From contig NZ_JAGHMH010000006.1 in the NCBI RefSeq assembly GCF_017741935.1, forward strand, positions 186,001 to 250,000: DNA of 64,000 nucleotides, given 5' to 3'. The translations under genes were made by a program, and so were the position numbers. A model generated the notes under the pieces. The model worked only from the letters and a program-made list of their open reading frames with translations. It was not told where the DNA came from and did not search any database. Below are positions 25,724-34,440 of this stretch, piece by piece. Position 1 is the first letter of the stretch. Every line of letters begins with the position of its first letter. The stretch is from Rhizobium sp. 16-449-1b. GTDB taxonomy: Bacteria; Pseudomonadota; Alphaproteobacteria; Rhizobiales; Rhizobiaceae.

Positions 25724-26008
25724 ATGACCGAGACCCCGAAAAACACCGCCAAACGCTTTGGCATCGATCACACCACCGGCCACATCGTTATGGGGCCGAC
25801 CCGCATTCCGCTGCCGAAGTCGCGCATAGCAAGGCTTTTGATCGGCGGACTGCTGATTTTTGGCGGATGTCTGGGCTTTCTTCCGATTCTCGGCTTCTGG
25901 ATGATTCCGCTCGGCGTGCTGGTGCTGTCGCACGACCTGCATGTCGCGCGGCGAATGAGACGACGGTTTTCGGTTTGGTGGCACAGGAGGCGGAATTCCG
26001 CCTCCTGA
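25724..26008 (+). CDS. Small PGPGW-like transmembrane protein
   Basis: This encodes about 94 residues: a soluble start (MTETPKNTAKRFGID), two hydrophobic helices around LLIGGLLIFGGCLGFLPI and MIPLGVLVLS, and a very basic tail (RRMRRRFSVWWHRRR). This organisation resembles the putative transmembrane PGPGW family. The start is uncertain: ATGs at 25715 and 25724 both lack a good Shine-Dalgarno. No function is known. Confidence 0.6.
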   Translation: MTETPKNTAKRFGIDHTTGHIVMGPTRIPLPKSRIARLLIGGLLIFGGCLGFLPILGFWMIPLGVLVLSHDLHVARRMRRRFSVWWHRRRNSAS

Positions 26009-26018
26009 TATCAATCGC

Positions 26019-27023
26019 TCAGGCGAAGAGGCCAGCGATCCAGTAGAAGGCGGCGGCGATCAATGCGGCGGCCGGCAGCGTCACCACCCAGGCGACGACG
26101 ATATTGCCCGCAAGGCCCCAGCGCACGGCAGACACCCGCCGCGCCGCGCCGACGCCGATGATCGCGCCGGTGATGGTGTGTGTGGTCGAGACGGGGATAC
26201 CAAGCCATGTGGCGCCGAACAGCGTCAGCGCGCCACCCGTCTCCGCGCAAAAGCCCTGCATCGGGTTCAGCCGCGTGATCTTCGATCCCATCGTATGCAC
26301 GATGCGCCAGCCGCCGAACAGCGTACCCAGCGCCATTGCCGATTGGCAGGACAGCACCACCCACAGCGGCACATGGAAGCTGCCGCCGAGATAGCCCTGC
26401 GAATAAAGCAGGATGGCGATGATCCCCATGGTCTTCTGCGCGTCGTTGCCGCCGTGGCCGAGCGAATAGAGCGACGCCGAGACGAACTGCATGACGCGGA
26501 AGGTGCGGTCGACCGCGAACGGCGTCTGCCGCACGAAGAGCCACGAAACGATCAGAACCAGGAACAGCGCCAGTAGGAAGCCGATCATTGGCGACATGGC
26601 GATCGCGCCGGCGGTCTTGAGCAAACCGCTCCAAACGATCGAGCTGAAGCCGACCTTGGCGAGGCCCGCGCCGACCAACCCGCCGACCAGAGCGTGCGAC
26701 GAACTTGAGGGGATGCCGAACACCCAGGTGACGATGTTCCAGATGATCGCGCCCATCAGCGCCGCGAAGATCACCATGGGCGAGACGATGGCGGGATCGA
26801 TGATGCCGGTCCCCAGCGTCTCGGCGACATGCAGCCCGAAGAACAGGAAGGCGATGAAATTGAAGAAGGCCGCCCAGGCAACGGCGAACTGCGGTCTGAG
26901 CACGCGCGTCGAAACGATCGTCGCGATTGAGTTCGCCGCATCATGAAGGCCGTTCAGAAAGTCGAAGAACAGCGCGACCGCGATCAGCCCGGCAAGCAGC
27001 GGGAAGGCAAGGGTGGCGTCCAT
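26019..27023 (-). CDS. pit: Inorganic phosphate transporter, PiT family
   Basis: This 334-residue inner-membrane carrier takes up phosphate (as metal phosphate) with protons. The two inverted PiT signatures are visible: FLNGLHDAANSIATIV near the start and the later GGNDAQKTMGIIA. There are about ten helices. It is the second gene after a DUF47 partner, which it overlaps by one base, exactly like the Sinorhizobium meliloti orfA-pit operon, a low-affinity system that PhoB represses when phosphate is scarce. A Pho box precedes the operon here too. Confidence 0.94.
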   Translation of the reverse strand: MDATLAFPLLAGLIAVALFFDFLNGLHDAANSIATIVSTRVLRPQFAVAWAAFFNFIAFLFFGLHVAETLGTGIIDPAIVSPMVIFAALMGAIIWNIVTWVFGIPSSSSHALVGGLVGAGLAKVGFSSIVWSGLLKTAGAIAMSPMIGFLLALFLVLIVSWLFVRQTPFAVDRTFRVMQFVSASLYSLGHGGNDAQKTMGIIAILLYSQGYLGGSFHVPLWVVLSCQSAMALGTLFGGWRIVHTMGSKITRLNPMQGFCAETGGALTLFGATWLGIPVSTTHTITGAIIGVGAARRVSAVRWGLAGNIVVAWVVTLPAAALIAAAFYWIAGLFA

Positions 27024-27673
27024 CAGACGTTCTCAATCACGATGCCGCTGATCTCGTTGGCGACGTCCTCGAAGCGGTCGACGACCTTTTCGAGCTCGCC
27101 GTAGATCTCGCTGCCGATGATATAGGCCATCGGGTTGGTGGCGCCATGCTTGTGGAAGAGGTCTTTCAGCCCCTGATCATGCAATTCGTCCGACCGTCCC
27201 TCGATCCGCGTCACGGCTTCCGCGATCGCCGTCAGGCGAGGGGCGTTGGCGTTGATTCGATCGAGCAGCGGGATGGCCTCGGCGATCATATGGGCGGCCT
27301 CGACGATCGTCTTGCCCATCTCCTGCATCACGGGATCGAAGCTCTTCTGCTCGAACAGCCGGATGGTCTTGACCGTCTTGTGCATCATGTCGATCGCGTC
27401 ATCCATCGACTGAATGAGGTCCTTGATGTCGACGCGGTCGAACGGTGTGATGAAGCTGCGGCGAACGGCGAGCAGAACATCGCGGGTGATATCGTCGGCC
27501 TCGTTCTCAAGAGTGACGATGCGGGCGCAGTGCTTCTCGGTGTCGTTCCCGGAAAGCAGTTCGTTCAGCGCTTCGGCCGCACCCACGACTGTTTTCGCGT
27601 GCTGCGCGAAGAGATCGAAGAACCGGTCTTCGCGTGGCATGAGTTTCCGAAACCAGCTCAGCATAGTATCCAT
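27023..27673 (-). CDS. DUF47 / PhoU-like accessory protein of Pit
   Basis: This 216-residue, all-helical cytoplasmic protein matches DUF47 (orfA of the S. meliloti orfA-pit operon, a PhoU relative). It starts MLSWFRKLMPREDRFFDLF and contains TLENEADDITRDVL, the helical metal-binding E-x-x-x-D motif of the fold. It is thought to modulate the adjacent Pit carrier. ATGs at 27673 and 27664 are both possible; no strong Shine-Dalgarno was seen. Confidence 0.9.
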   Translation of the reverse strand: MDTMLSWFRKLMPREDRFFDLFAQHAKTVVGAAEALNELLSGNDTEKHCARIVTLENEADDITRDVLLAVRRSFITPFDRVDIKDLIQSMDDAIDMMHKTVKTIRLFEQKSFDPVMQEMGKTIVEAAHMIAEAIPLLDRINANAPRLTAIAEAVTRIEGRSDELHDQGLKDLFHKHGATNPMAYIIGSEIYGELEKVVDRFEDVANEISGIVIENV

Positions 27674-27686
27674 CCATGAAAGGGTA

Positions 27687-27704
27687 TTGTCATAAAAGTG
27701 TCAT
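27687..27704. promoter_or_regulatory. Pho box before the DUF47-pit operon
   Basis: TTGTCAT-AAAA-GTGTCAT are two 7-bp direct repeats 11 bp apart, the PhoB site consensus (CTGTCAT-N4-CTGTCAT) with one change per half. It lies 14-31 nt upstream of the operon start codon, in reverse orientation relative to the genes, a position suited to repression. Confidence 0.75.
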
Positions 27705-27814
27705 AAAGCAGCGACCGAGCCAATGAAAGTGCCGGAGGGGCATTCGGGGGCGCAGGGTTAACCCACACGAAATCACCGCATTCACTGGCGAATGCTGAGC
27801 AAAACCAAGTGATT

Positions 27815-27839
27815 GGAACGAGTTGCCGAAATGCGCGTT
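27815..27839 (+). promoter_or_regulatory. EcfG-type general-stress promoter of the BA14K gene
   Basis: GGAAC (27815-27819), 16 nt, CGTT (27836-27839) matches the consensus. The predicted start near 27846 lies 45 nt before the chosen ATG and excludes the open-frame codons further upstream. Confidence 0.6.
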
Positions 27840-27890
27840 ATCTCGTCATGGGACAACGATGAAGCATCTCTGTGGATTGTGAGGTCTGAA

Positions 27891-28319
27891 ATGAAGAAAT
27901 TGGCCATTATCGCCGTGGCGCTGATGACAGCCCTGGGCGGCATATCTCCGGCCGCCGCCTTTGAGGTCAAGGGTCAGCACTATGACGCCCCTCCGGATGT
28001 GAGGCGGCCCAATTGGGATCGATGCGGCCCATACCGGAACTGCTACGGAAACCGGGATCGCTACCGCTACGGCAATCGTGGTCGCGACTACTACGGCCGT
28101 TATGATGATCGCTACTATCGTCATCATGACAACACCGGCGCCATCATCGGTGGCTTGGCTGCAGGCGCAATTATCGGCGGTATCATCGCTTCGCAGCCGC
28201 GCGTCCGCTCGGGCGGTTCACATGTAGACTATTGCTACAGCCGCTACCGTTCCTATCGCGCGTCTGACAACACCTACCAGCCCAACTACGGCCCCCGCCG
28301 TCAGTGCGTAGGTCCGTAA
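27891..28319 (+). CDS. BA14K-family secreted protein
   Basis: This 142-residue protein begins with a signal peptide ([17 protein letters not shown], cleavage after AAA). The mature part has an Arg/Tyr/Gly-rich repeat zone (residues 45-85), a glycine-rich hydrophobic segment ([17 protein letters not shown]), and the BA14K C-terminal block [12 protein letters not shown] then QC. The Brucella member is a lectin-like immunoreactive protein; in rhizobia such proteins are common stress-induced surface proteins. The ATG at 27891 is preceded by GAGG. The upstream GGAAC/CGTT promoter agrees with stress control. Confidence 0.88.
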   Translation: MKKLAIIAVALMTALGGISPAAAFEVKGQHYDAPPDVRRPNWDRCGPYRNCYGNRDRYRYGNRGRDYYGRYDDRYYRHHDNTGAIIGGLAAGAIIGGIIASQPRVRSGGSHVDYCYSRYRSYRASDNTYQPNYGPRRQCVGP

Positions 28320-28348
28320 TCAGCCAAGGCTGGCATTTGAATGATGGC

Positions 28349-28382
28349 AAACCTGATCGCTCGATAGCGGTCAGGTTTTTTA
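28349..28382 (+). terminator. Rho-independent terminator of the BA14K gene
   Basis: AAACCTGATCGCT pairs with AGCGGTCAGGTTT (one G-U pair) around a 4-nt loop, followed by a T run. Confidence 0.85.
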
Positions 28383-28478
28383 ATGAGGGAAGGGGCACGC
28401 GTTTCGACGCGCGATCTCGCATCGCCCGCGCACTGCTGGCGCGCCAGGTATCGTCACATCATTTGTCGGTGAGAAATT

Positions 28479-28552
28479 TGGAGGCCTCGCCCGGAATTGA
28501 ACCGGGGTACAAGGATTTGCAGTCCTCTGCGTCACCACTCCGCCACGAGGCC
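28479..28552 (-). tRNA. tRNA-Cys (anticodon GCA)
   Basis: The minus strand starts GGCCTCGTGGCGGAGTGG. The anticodon loop CTGCAAA gives GCA, and the T-arm is CCCGGTTCAATTCCGGG. GGCCTCG pairs with CGAGGCC; discriminator U and an encoded CCA follow. Length is 74 nt. Confidence 0.96.
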
Positions 28553-28732
28553 TCACGACGCTTACTTTCGAAAGCGTGGGCGGCATTTAGAATGAATAGA
28601 AAACAAGCGCAAGGGGGTTGTTCAAAAACCTGGGGGATTTCAGGCGCCAAAATGCACAACAGGAGATGACCCTTCGAACGGTCATTGAAGAACGCGAGGC
28701 AACGCCCATTGTCTAAGCGATTTCGGCCTCTG

Positions 28733-28876
28733 TCAGTTCCCGCCCCGCAACGATACGAGCGGCGAAACGCCGTTGGTAGCAACGCCAGGCACACTCGCAT
28801 GCACAAGCGGTATCATCACGACGATCGCAAATAGGCCTCCAATAAAGAGACCACCCAAAAGAGCTGATTTCGACAT
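28733..28876 (-). CDS. Small membrane protein, hypothetical
   Basis: This encodes 47 residues with one clear membrane helix (LLGGLFIGGLFAIVVMIPLV) and a polar C-terminus. The ATG at 28876 has only a weak GGGG-type ribosome site; a longer frame to 28915 exists. It is downstream of, and on the same strand as, the 33-residue membrane protein below, 97 nt away. No family is recognised. Confidence 0.4.
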   Translation of the reverse strand: MSKSALLGGLFIGGLFAIVVMIPLVHASVPGVATNGVSPLVSLRGGN

Positions 28877-28973
28877 GACACCCCGCTGGCCATCGTTCTT
28901 ATCGGTTAAAGTCATCGCTAATAAAGCTGACGACCACCTGAACGTGTTGGTTGCGGGAAACGATGTCCGAACC

Positions 28974-29075
28974 TCAGCCTGTTTCTTTTCCGAGCAAGCC
29001 GCAGCACATGATCGCGATCAGCGCGGCGACGATGAAAAAGTCGAACAGCGAGAAATATTCAGCTATGACTGACAT
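28974..29075 (-). CDS. Tiny 33-residue membrane protein with strong ribosome binding site
   Basis: The minus strand reads AAGGAGGAGAAGATC before an ATG at 29075, a near-perfect Shine-Dalgarno. The peptide starts MSVIAEYFSLFDFF, continues into the helix IVAALIAIMCCGLLG, and ends GKETG. A TGATAATATT block about 35-45 nt upstream resembles a -10 element. Too short for standard gene callers, it looks like a bitopic small protein that might regulate a membrane complex. No homologue is known to me. Confidence 0.6.
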   Translation of the reverse strand: MSVIAEYFSLFDFFIVAALIAIMCCGLLGKETG

Positions 29076-29275
29076 GATCTTCTCCTCCTTATTCCTCCGG
29101 TTGCAATATTATCACAATCTTATGAACGTCACCATGGATTTTTCTGAAGGTCCTGGGCGATTGGCCACACCGTCCGAATTCTTGCTGCAGTCGCTCAGGA
29201 AGCCTTGAAAGCCGGTTGCCCTGCGATTAAGACACGGATGAGCAATAAGCGCTTTTCATTGGGCGAGAGGACACT

Positions 29276-29938
29276 ATGAATTTCGAGACGGCACGCGCCA
29301 ACATGGTCGACAACCAGATCCGCACCACGGATGTCACCTCTCACTCCGTTCAGGCCGCTTTCCTTGCCGTGCCGCGTGAGGCTTTCGTTCCGGAAAAGTC
29401 CAAGGCGATCTCCTACATCGACACCGACGTCGAAATCTGTCCAGCGCAGGCGGGCAAGCCGGCGCGTTTCCTGATGCAGCCGTCGCCGCTCGCCAAGCTG
29501 CTGCAGCTTGCAGCCGTGACCAAGGATGACGTCGTTCTCGATGTCGGCTGTGGCACGGGTTATGTCTCCGCGCTCTTCTCCAAGCTCGCGGGTTCGGTCG
29601 TCGCTCTCGAAGAAAACGAGGCGCTGGCCACCGAGGCGACGGCAAACCTTGCCGATTACGCCAACGTCTCCGTCGTCACGGGATCGCTTGAAGCCGGCAG
29701 CGCCAAGGGCGCTCCCTACGACCTGATCTTCGTCAACGGCGCGGTGGAAGAAGTTCCGGCTTCGCTCTTCTCGCAGCTGCGTGAAGGCGGCCGCCTTGTC
29801 ACCATCAAGGGATATGGCGGCTCGGCGCGTGCGACGGTGTTCGTCAGCGAGCGCGGCGCGGTCTCCGAAAACGTCTTCTTCAACGCTTCCGTCAAGCCGC
29901 TGCCGGGCTTCGCCAAGGCACGCGAATTCGTGTTCTAA
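29276..29938 (+). CDS. Protein-L-isoaspartate O-methyltransferase family protein
   Basis: This 220-residue SAM methyltransferase starts MNFETARANMVDNQIRTTDV, a family hallmark of the second Pcm type of rhizobia, and has the SAM site VLDVGCGTGYVSALFS. Canonical Pcm repairs isoaspartyl residues in aged proteins; this divergent version may do so too, but a true Pcm is present elsewhere in the window (51806-52459). GAGAGGAC precedes the ATG. In other Rhizobiaceae I recall tolC following such a gene; here popZ follows after 221 nt. Confidence 0.85.
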   Translation: MNFETARANMVDNQIRTTDVTSHSVQAAFLAVPREAFVPEKSKAISYIDTDVEICPAQAGKPARFLMQPSPLAKLLQLAAVTKDDVVLDVGCGTGYVSALFSKLAGSVVALEENEALATEATANLADYANVSVVTGSLEAGSAKGAPYDLIFVNGAVEEVPASLFSQLREGGRLVTIKGYGGSARATVFVSERGAVSENVFFNASVKPLPGFAKAREFVF

Positions 29939-30159
29939 GCGACGCATCGAGAAGTTTTTGATGATGCGGGCGCCACTGGCGCCCGTGTCTGTTTCAGGCG
30001 GGCCTTCGAAGCGGTCATTGACCTTTGAGAAAACTGTGCAAACCGACAGTCATTTGATTCGCGATGATTTTTTTCCCCGATCGGCTATCCTACAGTCTGG
30101 GTGATTCGGATGCCGACACCTCGCAATCCGGTCGTTGTTCGAGAATAACGGGGATAGAT

Positions 30160-31083
30160 ATGGCTCAGCCAAGCGTAGCGCGTGAACCGTCCATGGAAGA
30201 AATCCTGGCGTCGATCCGCCAGATCATCGAAAGCAATGAGCCGGGCGCGGGCAGAGCACTCTCCGCATCGCTGCCGCCTGTTTACGGTGATGATGAAGAC
30301 GATCACGGCTCCGACATTCATCTGACTGTCGATCAGGCCTATGCCGGCGTGGAATTCCCCGATCCCGCACCGCAGCAGACCGATCCGCGCTTCGTCGCCG
30401 CCAATTCCGCGGGCTCCGCGCCCGCGCAGGAAGCGCCGCGCGCCGCCATGTCGCTGGCCGACGTCGCTGCCCGCGTTCGCGCCGCCTCCGAGCGCAACAC
30501 GCTTCAGCCGCAGCGCGAACCGCCCCTCGAGTTCCGCCAGCAGCCGGTGCCTGTCGCACCGGCCCCTGTCATGGAAGCTCAGCCGCAGCAGCAAGTCGCC
30601 GAGGAGCTCCCGGTGATGCTTCAGGCCGCTCCGGCGCCGCAGCGCGCACCCGAGCCCATGCTGGCTGAAGAACCGGCCGCGATGGCGTTCGAAATGCCGC
30701 CTCAGCAGCCGGTCGCAGAAATCGAAACCGTTCAGCCCGCACCGGCACCGGTTCAGGAACACGTCGCCATCGCTCCGCCGATGTCGGCTGCTCCCATCGC
30801 AGCACAGCCGGTCTCCGCGCCGCTGTCGGATCGCCTTCTGCCGAGCCTGATGGAAGAAACCCAGCAGTCACTGCTGTCGCAGGATGCCGGCCTTCAGATC
30901 GCCCGCTCCTTCGAGGAACTGGCTGCCGCCATCGATGGCGCCGAGCGCCGCTCGCTGGACGAGATCGCCGAAGACATGCTGCGCCCGATGCTGCGGGACT
31001 GGCTCGACGACAACCTGCCGACCCTGGTCGAGCGCCTCGTGCGCGAAGAGATCGAGCGCGTGGCCCGCGGCCCGCGCCGCTGA
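30160..31083 (+). CDS. popZ: Polar organizing protein PopZ (DUF2497)
   Basis: This 307-residue protein has an N-terminal helix (PSMEEILASIRQIIESNEPG), a long Pro/Ala/Gln/Glu-rich disordered middle (about 45-250), and a C-terminal oligomerisation helix block (LDEIAEDMLRPMLRDWL, then LVERLVREEIERVARG). This is the PopZ plan: the pole-forming scaffold that anchors ParB and, in Agrobacterium, marks the growth pole. It is followed by a terminator and then valS, the neighbour it has in relatives. The ATG at 30160 was chosen since DUF2497 starts there. Confidence 0.88.
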   Translation: MAQPSVAREPSMEEILASIRQIIESNEPGAGRALSASLPPVYGDDEDDHGSDIHLTVDQAYAGVEFPDPAPQQTDPRFVAANSAGSAPAQEAPRAAMSLADVAARVRAASERNTLQPQREPPLEFRQQPVPVAPAPVMEAQPQQQVAEELPVMLQAAPAPQRAPEPMLAEEPAAMAFEMPPQQPVAEIETVQPAPAPVQEHVAIAPPMSAAPIAAQPVSAPLSDRLLPSLMEETQQSLLSQDAGLQIARSFEELAAAIDGAERRSLDEIAEDMLRPMLRDWLDDNLPTLVERLVREEIERVARGPRR

Positions 31084-31107
31084 TCGGATCCGTCGCTTTT
31101 TACAAAG

Positions 31108-31137
31108 AGCCGCTCCGGTCCCCGGGGCGGCTTTTTT
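31108..31137 (+). terminator. Rho-independent terminator of popZ
   Basis: AGCCGCTCCG pairs with CGGGGCGGCT (including G-U pairs), followed by a run of T. Confidence 0.85.
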
Positions 31138-31203
31138 ATTGACTTGCTGGCGGGCATCCTATTTACAACCCGCATCCAGAAAACCTCCAGATTTGGTCCA
31201 AAA

Positions 31204-34047
31204 ATGCTCGAAAAGACCTACGATTCCGCAGCCGTTGAACCGAAGATCGCCGCGAAATGGGACGAGGCGGACGCTTTCCGCGCGGGCGCCAACGCCAAGC
31301 CGGGCGCCGAAAGCTTCACCATCGTGATCCCGCCGCCGAATGTGACGGGTTCGCTGCACATGGGCCACGCGCTGAACAACACGCTGCAGGACATCATGGT
31401 CCGCTTCGAGCGCATGCGCGGCAAGGACGTGCTGTGGCAGCCGGGCATGGACCATGCCGGTATCGCCACGCAGATGGTCGTCGAGCGAAAGCTGATGGAA
31501 CAGCAGCTTCCGGGCCGCCGCGACATGGGCCGCGAAGCCTTCATCGAGAAGGTCTGGGAGTGGAAGAACGAGTCGGGCGGCCTGATCTTCAACCAGCTGA
31601 AGCGCCTCGGCGCCTCCTGTGATTGGTCGCGCGAGCGCTTCACCATGGACGAGGGCCTGTCTGAGGCCGTTCTCGAAGTCTTCGTAAGCCTCTACAAGGA
31701 AGGCCTGATCTACAAGGACAAGCGTCTCGTCAACTGGGATCCGAAGCTCCTGACAGCGATTTCGGACATGGAAGTCGAGCAACTGGAGGTCAAGGGCAAT
31801 CTCTGGCACTTCCGCTATCCGCTGGAAGCGGGCGTCACCTACCAGTACCCGATCGCCTTCGACGAGGAAGGCAAGCCGACGGAATTCGAGACGCGCGACT
31901 ACATCGTCGTCGCAACGACCCGTCCGGAGACGATGCTCGGCGATACCGGCATCGCGGTGAACCCCGAAGACGAGCGCTACAAGTCGATCGTCGGCAAGCA
32001 TGTCATCCTGCCGATCGTCGGCCGCAAGATCCCGATCGTCGCGGATGATTACGCCGATCCGACAGCCGGTACCGGCGCCGTCAAGATCACGCCTGCGCAT
32101 GACTTCAACGACTTCGAGGTCGGCAAGCGCGCCGGTTTGCGCGCCATCAACGTCATGAACATCGATGCCTCGATCTCGATCAAGGAGAACGAGGACTTCC
32201 TCGAAGGTCTCGATCATCCGGCAGCCCTGCATGGCGCCTGGGACCGCTTGGAAGGCCAGGACCGTTTCACCGCCCGCAAGATCATCGTCGAGATTTTCGA
32301 AGAGGCAGGCCTGCTCGACAAGATCGAGCCGCACAAGCACGTGGTCCCGCATGGCGACCGCGGCGGTGTGCCGATCGAGCCGCGCCTGACCGACCAATGG
32401 TGGGTCGACAACAAGACGCTGGCCCAGCCGGCGATCGCCTCGGTCCGCGAAGGCCGCACCAGTTTCGTGCCTAAGAACTGGGAAAACACCTATTTCCAAT
32501 GGATGGAAAACATCCAGCCCTGGTGCATTTCCCGTCAGCTGTGGTGGGGTCACCAGATTCCCGCCTGGTACGGTCCCGATGGCCAGGTCTTCGTCGAGAA
32601 GACCGAGGAAGAGGCGCTGCAGGCCGCCATCCAGCACTACATCGCTCACGAGGGACCTTGGAAGGCTTGGGTCGAGGAAAAGCTCGAGAACTTCCAGCCG
32701 GGCGAAATCCTGACGCGCGACGAAGACGTGCTCGACACATGGTTCTCTTCCGCTCTTTGGCCGTTCTCGACCCTCGGCTGGCCGGAAAAGACGCCCGAGC
32801 TTGCACGCTACTACCCGACCAACGTTCTGGTCACCGGTTTCGATATCATCCCGTTCTGGGTTGTTCGCATGATGCAGATGGGTCTGCACTTCATGAAGGA
32901 CGAGGACGGCGTTCCGGTTGAGCCGTTCCACACGGTCTATATCCACGCGCTGGTTCGCGACAAGAACGGCCAGAAGATGTCGAAGTCGAAGGGCAACGTC
33001 ATCGACCCGCTGGAGCTGATCGACGAATACGGCGCCGACGCGCTGCGCTTCACGCTGGCGATCATGGCAGCCCAGGGCCGCGACGTGAAGCTCGATCCGG
33101 CCCGCATCGCCGGCTACCGCAACTTCGGCACCAAGCTTTGGAATGCGACGCGCTTCGCCGAGATGAACGGCGTCGTCAACGACCCGCATTTCATTCCTGA
33201 AGCCGCCGAGCTCACGGTCAACCGCTGGATCCTGACGGAACTGTCTCGCACCGAACGCGATCTTACCGAGGCGATCGAGGCCTATCGCTTCAACGATGCC
33301 GCCGGCGTCCTCTATCGCTTCGTCTGGAACCAGGTCTGCGATTGGTATCTCGAGCTGCTGAAGCCGATCTTCGGCGGCACGGACGAGGGCGCCAAGAAGG
33401 AGGCGCAGTCCTGCGTCGCCTACGTGCTCGAAGAGATCTACAAGCTGCTGCACCCGTTCATGCCCTTCATGACCGAAGAGCTTTGGGCGCATACGGCAGG
33501 CGAGGGCCGCGAGCGTGATGGCCTGGTCTGCCACGCCGAATGGCCGTCGCCGTCCTACGCCGACGACGCGGCAGCCGACGAGATCAACTGGCTGATCGAC
33601 CTCGTCTCCGATATCCGCTCGGTTCGCTCCGAAATGAACGTACCGCCGTCGGCCGTAGCCCCGCTCGTCTTCGTCAATGCCAACAGTCTGACGCGTGACC
33701 GGCTGTCGCGCCACGATGCGGCGATCAAGCGCCTGGCGCGTGTCGATGGCATTTCGCTGGCCGACCAGGCGCCGAAGGGTGCTGCCCAGATCGTGGCCGG
33801 CGAAGCGACGGTCTGCCTGCCGCTCGGCGCGCTGATCGATCTCGGTGCCGAGAAGGCCCGCCTCGAAAAGGCGATCGCCAAGACCGAGGCCGAAATGGTC
33901 AGGATCAACGGCAAGCTGTCCAACGAGAAGTTCGTCGCCAACGCCAACCCGGAGGTCGTCGCGGCCGAACGGGAACGCCTGGAAGAGCTGACGGTCCAGC
34001 TCGCGAGCCTCAAGATCGCGCTCTCGCGTGTAGATGAAGCCTCGTAA
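31204..34047 (+). CDS. valS: Valyl-tRNA synthetase
   Basis: This 947-residue class I synthetase charges tRNA-Val. The ATP-site motif appears as HMGH in PPNVTGSLHMGHALNN and the KMSKS loop as QKMSKSKGNVIDP. The connective editing domain (about 200-400) contains TTRPETMLGDT. A C-terminal anticodon domain and a coiled-coil arm (ALIDLGAEKARLEKAI and following) are present. The start is the ATG at 31204 (MLEKTYD); extra upstream codons would overlap the terminator region. Confidence 0.97.
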   Translation: MLEKTYDSAAVEPKIAAKWDEADAFRAGANAKPGAESFTIVIPPPNVTGSLHMGHALNNTLQDIMVRFERMRGKDVLWQPGMDHAGIATQMVVERKLMEQQLPGRRDMGREAFIEKVWEWKNESGGLIFNQLKRLGASCDWSRERFTMDEGLSEAVLEVFVSLYKEGLIYKDKRLVNWDPKLLTAISDMEVEQLEVKGNLWHFRYPLEAGVTYQYPIAFDEEGKPTEFETRDYIVVATTRPETMLGDTGIAVNPEDERYKSIVGKHVILPIVGRKIPIVADDYADPTAGTGAVKITPAHDFNDFEVGKRAGLRAINVMNIDASISIKENEDFLEGLDHPAALHGAWDRLEGQDRFTARKIIVEIFEEAGLLDKIEPHKHVVPHGDRGGVPIEPRLTDQWWVDNKTLAQPAIASVREGRTSFVPKNWENTYFQWMENIQPWCISRQLWWGHQIPAWYGPDGQVFVEKTEEEALQAAIQHYIAHEGPWKAWVEEKLENFQPGEILTRDEDVLDTWFSSALWPFSTLGWPEKTPELARYYPTNVLVTGFDIIPFWVVRMMQMGLHFMKDEDGVPVEPFHTVYIHALVRDKNGQKMSKSKGNVIDPLELIDEYGADALRFTLAIMAAQGRDVKLDPARIAGYRNFGTKLWNATRFAEMNGVVNDPHFIPEAAELTVNRWILTELSRTERDLTEAIEAYRFNDAAGVLYRFVWNQVCDWYLELLKPIFGGTDEGAKKEAQSCVAYVLEEIYKLLHPFMPFMTEELWAHTAGEGRERDGLVCHAEWPSPSYADDAAADEINWLIDLVSDIRSVRSEMNVPPSAVAPLVFVNANSLTRDRLSRHDAAIKRLARVDGISLADQAPKGAAQIVAGEATVCLPLGALIDLGAEKARLEKAIAKTEAEMVRINGKLSNEKFVANANPEVVAAERERLEELTVQLASLKIALSRVDEAS

Positions 34048-34076
34048 AATCAACTTTCAATAGTATTTCATTCCAA

Positions 34077-34107
34077 GGCGCCCGATGAAGAATCGGGCGC
34101 CTTTTTT
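34077..34107 (+). terminator. Rho-independent terminator of valS
   Basis: A perfect 10-bp stem (GGCGCCCGAT with ATCGGGCGCC) with a 5-nt loop is followed by TTTTTT. Confidence 0.93.
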
Positions 34108-34440
34108 CGAAAAATTAACCGTAATCAGGCCTTCCGCCGCCACAACTTGGCCGGAGCGCCACCATTTTTCAGCTTTTCCACGAAGTTTTTGCTAAAAATC
34201 AAACTGTTGTCAGAAGGTAACATATCTGTGCTCGTATAGAACGATCACCCTATCACCTGATCGATTCCAGGATTTTTTGAGATACATTTTCTAACATGAG
34301 GAAATTTTGACGTGCTCGTCAATTTTTTACGTAAAGCATCCATTAGCTCACTTTTCAATCGCGCCCGGTCACGAAGTTGCCATTTTAACCTCTCGCCGTC
34401 ACAGTCCCACCATCGCAATTGCCTCAGTGGGGGAGACACC
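34108..34440 (+). other. AT-rich leader of the FadL-type gene
   Basis: This 333-nt stretch is more AT-rich than its surroundings and holds no convincing gene. A CGATCA-N10-TGATCG palindrome lies at 34242-34263. A GTG at 34312 with GAGGAAA in front is in frame with the porin but would add 43 residues before the signal peptide, so it may be a leader start rather than the true one. Confidence 0.5.

Noticed and set aside
31159..34053. A 964-codon open frame antisense to valS
   Set aside because: It mirrors the valS coding frame in a GC-rich genome, lacks recognisable domains and is rich in Arg/Asp/Leu typical of shadow frames.
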